Of a stretch of 64,000 bases of DNA, positions 61,435 through 64,000 are shown one piece after another. The stretch is taken from contig CACAXR010000001.1 of NCBI GenBank assembly GCA_902536555.1, forward strand, positions 124,001 to 188,000, given 5' to 3'. Source of the DNA: an uncultured Prochlorococcus sp. GTDB taxonomy: Bacteria; Cyanobacteriota; Cyanobacteriia; PCC-6307; Cyanobiaceae. The translations under genes were made by a program, and so were the position numbers. Numbering within the stretch: the stretch's first letter is position 1; each line of letters opens with the position of its first letter. The notes under the pieces are model-generated. The model had not been told where the DNA came from. It made no database searches and was given only the letters and a program-made list of their open reading frames with translations.

Positions 61435-63128
61435 AATTTTTACTTGCCCAAATAAATCCAGTTGTTGGAGATTTAGAGGGTAATGCAAAAAAAATACTTA
61501 ATATTGCCTTGAAAGCTAGCTCAATTTCTGCTGATTTTGTTCTTACTCCAGAATTATCATTATGGGGATATCCTGCAAATGACTTACTTTTTAAAAAAAA
61601 TTTAATCAAAAATCAATACCAAATTCTTGATCAATTAGCTTTAGATATTAATAAAAAATATGGCAACTTAAGCATCTCAATCGGAATTGCTGAAAAAGTA
61701 AATGATTCTTTTTTTCCTAATCTTTATAATTCTATTGCGTTGGTTGAGGGCGGTGAATGGAAAATAATTGCTCGGAAAATTATTCTTCCCACTTATGAAG
61801 TATTTGATGAGAAAAGATACTTTAGATCAGAAGAAAAAGTTTCGGTATTGATTAAACAAATTAAAAATAAAACTTGGCGACTTGGCTTTACTATATGTGA
61901 GGATTTATGGGTAAACAAAGATATAGAAGGTAGAGGAATCCATAGAAAAAATCCCATTATTGATTTAAAGAAAAAAAAAGTTGATATTTTAGTAAATTTA
62001 TCAGCCTCCCCATACACTCTGAAAAAGTTAGAGCTAAGATCCAAGGTTTCCAGTTTTGCTGCACAATATCTTCAAGTACCGCTGATTTATGTCAACCAGA
62101 TTGGAGCAAATGATAATTTAATTTTTGATGGAAATAGTTTTATTCTTGATAAGAATGGATCTAAAATTAAGCAATTAAAATCTTTTTCGGAAGATCTCTC
62201 CAGCTGGGAAATTAAGCAAACAAAACCTGAAAAAAATGAATTTAAAAACTCCGAAATGTCATCAATTTTTGATGCATTAGTCCTTGGTGTTAAAGATTAT
62301 GCAAAAAAATGTGGATTTAAAACAGCTTTAGTTGGATTAAGTGGTGGTATTGATTCAGCACTTGTCTCAGCAATTGCTACAGCGGCTCTAGGAAGTGATA
62401 ATGTTTATTGCGTTTCAATGCCCTCTAAGTGGAGCTCATCTCATTCGAAGAGTGATGCAAAAGATTTAGCAAGAAGATTAAAGATAAGTTTCAAGAGCAT
62501 TCCAATTGAAAACCTAATGACCTCTTTTGAAGAATCATTTATAAAAACCATATCTTTCGAGATGGCTGAAATAACAAATCAAAATATTCAGTCAAGGATA
62601 AGAGGCACACTTCTTATGGCTTTAGCAAATCAAGAAAAGCATTTGTTACTCTCAACAGGCAATAAATCAGAACTAGCCGTAGGATATTGCACACTTTATG
62701 GTGATATGAATGGGGGATTATCGGTAATTGGGGATTTATATAAAACTAATGTTTTTAAATTATGCAATTGGCTTGATAGTGAAGATTCAATTAATAGTAG
62801 AAAGTTATATATGTTAGATACTAATTTAGATATAATTGGAGAAAATATACGCAAAAAAGCTCCAAGTGCTGAATTAGGGCCTAATCAATTAGATACTGAT
62901 TCTCTACCACCTTACTCTATTTTAGATGAAATTCTTAAAGGAATTATTGAAGAGAAAAAAGATTTACAACAACTAGAAGAAGATGGTTATAAAAAAGATT
63001 TAATTTTAAAAATTATCTCTTTAATAAAAAAAGCGGAATTTAAAAGAAAGCAGGCTCCTCCAATACTAAAACTAAGCAGTCAATCATTAGGAAGTGACTG
63101 GAGAGTTCCCATAGCAATATCTTATTAA
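61431..63128 (+). CDS. nadE: glutamine-dependent NAD+ synthase
   Basis: Nitrilase domain TPELSLWGYPANDLL; LVGLSGGIDSALVSAIA; overlaps nadD by 4 nt. Confidence 0.96.
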   Translation: MKFLLAQINPVVGDLEGNAKKILNIALKASSISADFVLTPELSLWGYPANDLLFKKNLIKNQYQILDQLALDINKKYGNLSISIGIAEKVNDSFFPNLYNSIALVEGGEWKIIARKIILPTYEVFDEKRYFRSEEKVSVLIKQIKNKTWRLGFTICEDLWVNKDIEGRGIHRKNPIIDLKKKKVDILVNLSASPYTLKKLELRSKVSSFAAQYLQVPLIYVNQIGANDNLIFDGNSFILDKNGSKIKQLKSFSEDLSSWEIKQTKPEKNEFKNSEMSSIFDALVLGVKDYAKKCGFKTALVGLSGGIDSALVSAIATAALGSDNVYCVSMPSKWSSSHSKSDAKDLARRLKISFKSIPIENLMTSFEESFIKTISFEMAEITNQNIQSRIRGTLLMALANQEKHLLLSTGNKSELAVGYCTLYGDMNGGLSVIGDLYKTNVFKLCNWLDSEDSINSRKLYMLDTNLDIIGENIRKKAPSAELGPNQLDTDSLPPYSILDEILKGIIEEKKDLQQLEEDGYKKDLILKIISLIKKAEFKRKQAPPILKLSSQSLGSDWRVPIAISY

Positions 63129-64000
63129 TCACTATAAGAACACTCTTGGATTTTTTTTAAAGGCCGTTTAACTGAATCAAGGTTGATACCTTTTTTGATA
63201 GCAAGAATTATGCCTGCCGCTTCTAAATAATTATCAACTTCAAAAAGATTGGGATAATTATAAAACTCATTTGTCACTTTTAATGTATTTTTATTTTTTA
63301 CAGAGATAATATTTAAACCTTTTTCAATCCCTGCTAGTACTGCTTCTCCTCCTAATGCGCCATTAGGAATAACAATCGATTCAATCTGATCAGGGTGTAG
63401 TGAGATTGATTCATTTTTAGCAGGCAGTTCAACAATATCAGGTGCATTGCTTAACCCAATCAGTACAGATGGTAAAAAAGTGTATCCAATTTCTTCTGCA
63501 GCTGCACGCGGATCTAAATTTTCATTCAATTCAATTGGATTTAAAGCAGGTGCGTGAGCACAGGGTACTTTTAAAAATTTGCTTATTAAATGACTTATAA
63601 CTGCTTCGACTCCAGCAATAGGATCAACCCCTTTTCCCTCTCGATAGATATTTGTTTCTAAAGAATCTGGATCATCTGGAAATTTTGCCACAATTGCTAT
63701 TGCCGTAACTCCTTTTTCTATTAAACATTTTCCAGCATCAATTAGAGTATCAGGATTTTCAATTGTGCCACCACTGATTTTTGAAGAATCAGAATCAATA
63801 ACTATGTTTAATGGCTTTCTTGTAATCACATAAGAATGAACATTAATTCCTAAAGTAGAAACACATGCATCAGCAACTTGTAAATGCCTCACTAATATTT
63901 CTTTTTCAATGGCTGAATCAAAAATTATCCCGATTTTCTGTTGCTTTACCCTTTTTAAAGCAATTTCTCCTTTAGCAAGTCGGTCTAAACTATAACCCTC
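63125..64000 (-). CDS. DUF3326-like protein, N-terminus cut by window edge
   Basis: Frame stays open to window end (...KRVKQQKIGIIFDSAIEKEILVRHLQVADACVSTLGINVHSY). Confidence 0.75.
   Translation of the reverse strand, partial: EGYSLDRLAKGEIALKRVKQQKIGIIFDSAIEKEILVRHLQVADACVSTLGINVHSYVITRKPLNIVIDSDSSKISGGTIENPDTLIDAGKCLIEKGVTAIAIVAKFPDDPDSLETNIYREGKGVDPIAGVEAVISHLISKFLKVPCAHAPALNPIELNENLDPRAAAEEIGYTFLPSVLIGLSNAPDIVELPAKNESISLHPDQIESIVIPNGALGGEAVLAGIEKGLNIISVKNKNTLKVTNEFYNYPNLFEVDNYLEAAGIILAIKKGINLDSVKRPLKKIQECSYSD

Overview
AT-rich picocyanobacterial chromosome window; protein content (Hli proteins, PSRP-3/Ycf65, cyanobacterial RpoZ and DUF families) fits a high-light Prochlorococcus, though the strain cannot be assigned from sequence alone. 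Core blocks: ~1-7.2 kb (SDR, murD, pirin, HI0933-type flavoprotein) and ~46.4-64 kb (EVE gene, rpoZ, Hsp70-like, pyrR, gpmI, secG, groEL/groES, ATP synthase beta/epsilon, pepP, nadD, nadE). Between them lies accessory DNA: desaturases, Hli genes, many tiny ORFs, and a glycosyltransferase block (30-35.5 kb). The main discovery candidate is at 36.0-46.4 kb. Four consecutive segments are each bounded by a copy of the 5' end of the EVE-domain gene whose only intact copy is at 46374. Each junction has a common core (TGGCTAATGAA, mostly continuing AAGTGAGC). For three segments, ~60 bp on either side of the core there is a tandem 11-bp direct repeat whose sequence is specific to that segment and matches between its left and right ends; the fourth keeps only its right end. 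I read this as a tandem array of small site-specifically integrated elements using a protein-coding (non-tRNA) attachment site, with no integrase in the window. The cargo shares modules with 24-29 kb: a TTGACAGTCGATCTAAA + hairpin + U-tract leader placed directly before start codons, a ~230-bp structured repeat, a second conserved leader (CCGTA-N6/7-GTTCCTC-AACCG), a small-protein family with C-X8-C-X3-C, and chains of overlapping micro-ORFs. All folds and homologies were judged by eye; no searches were run.
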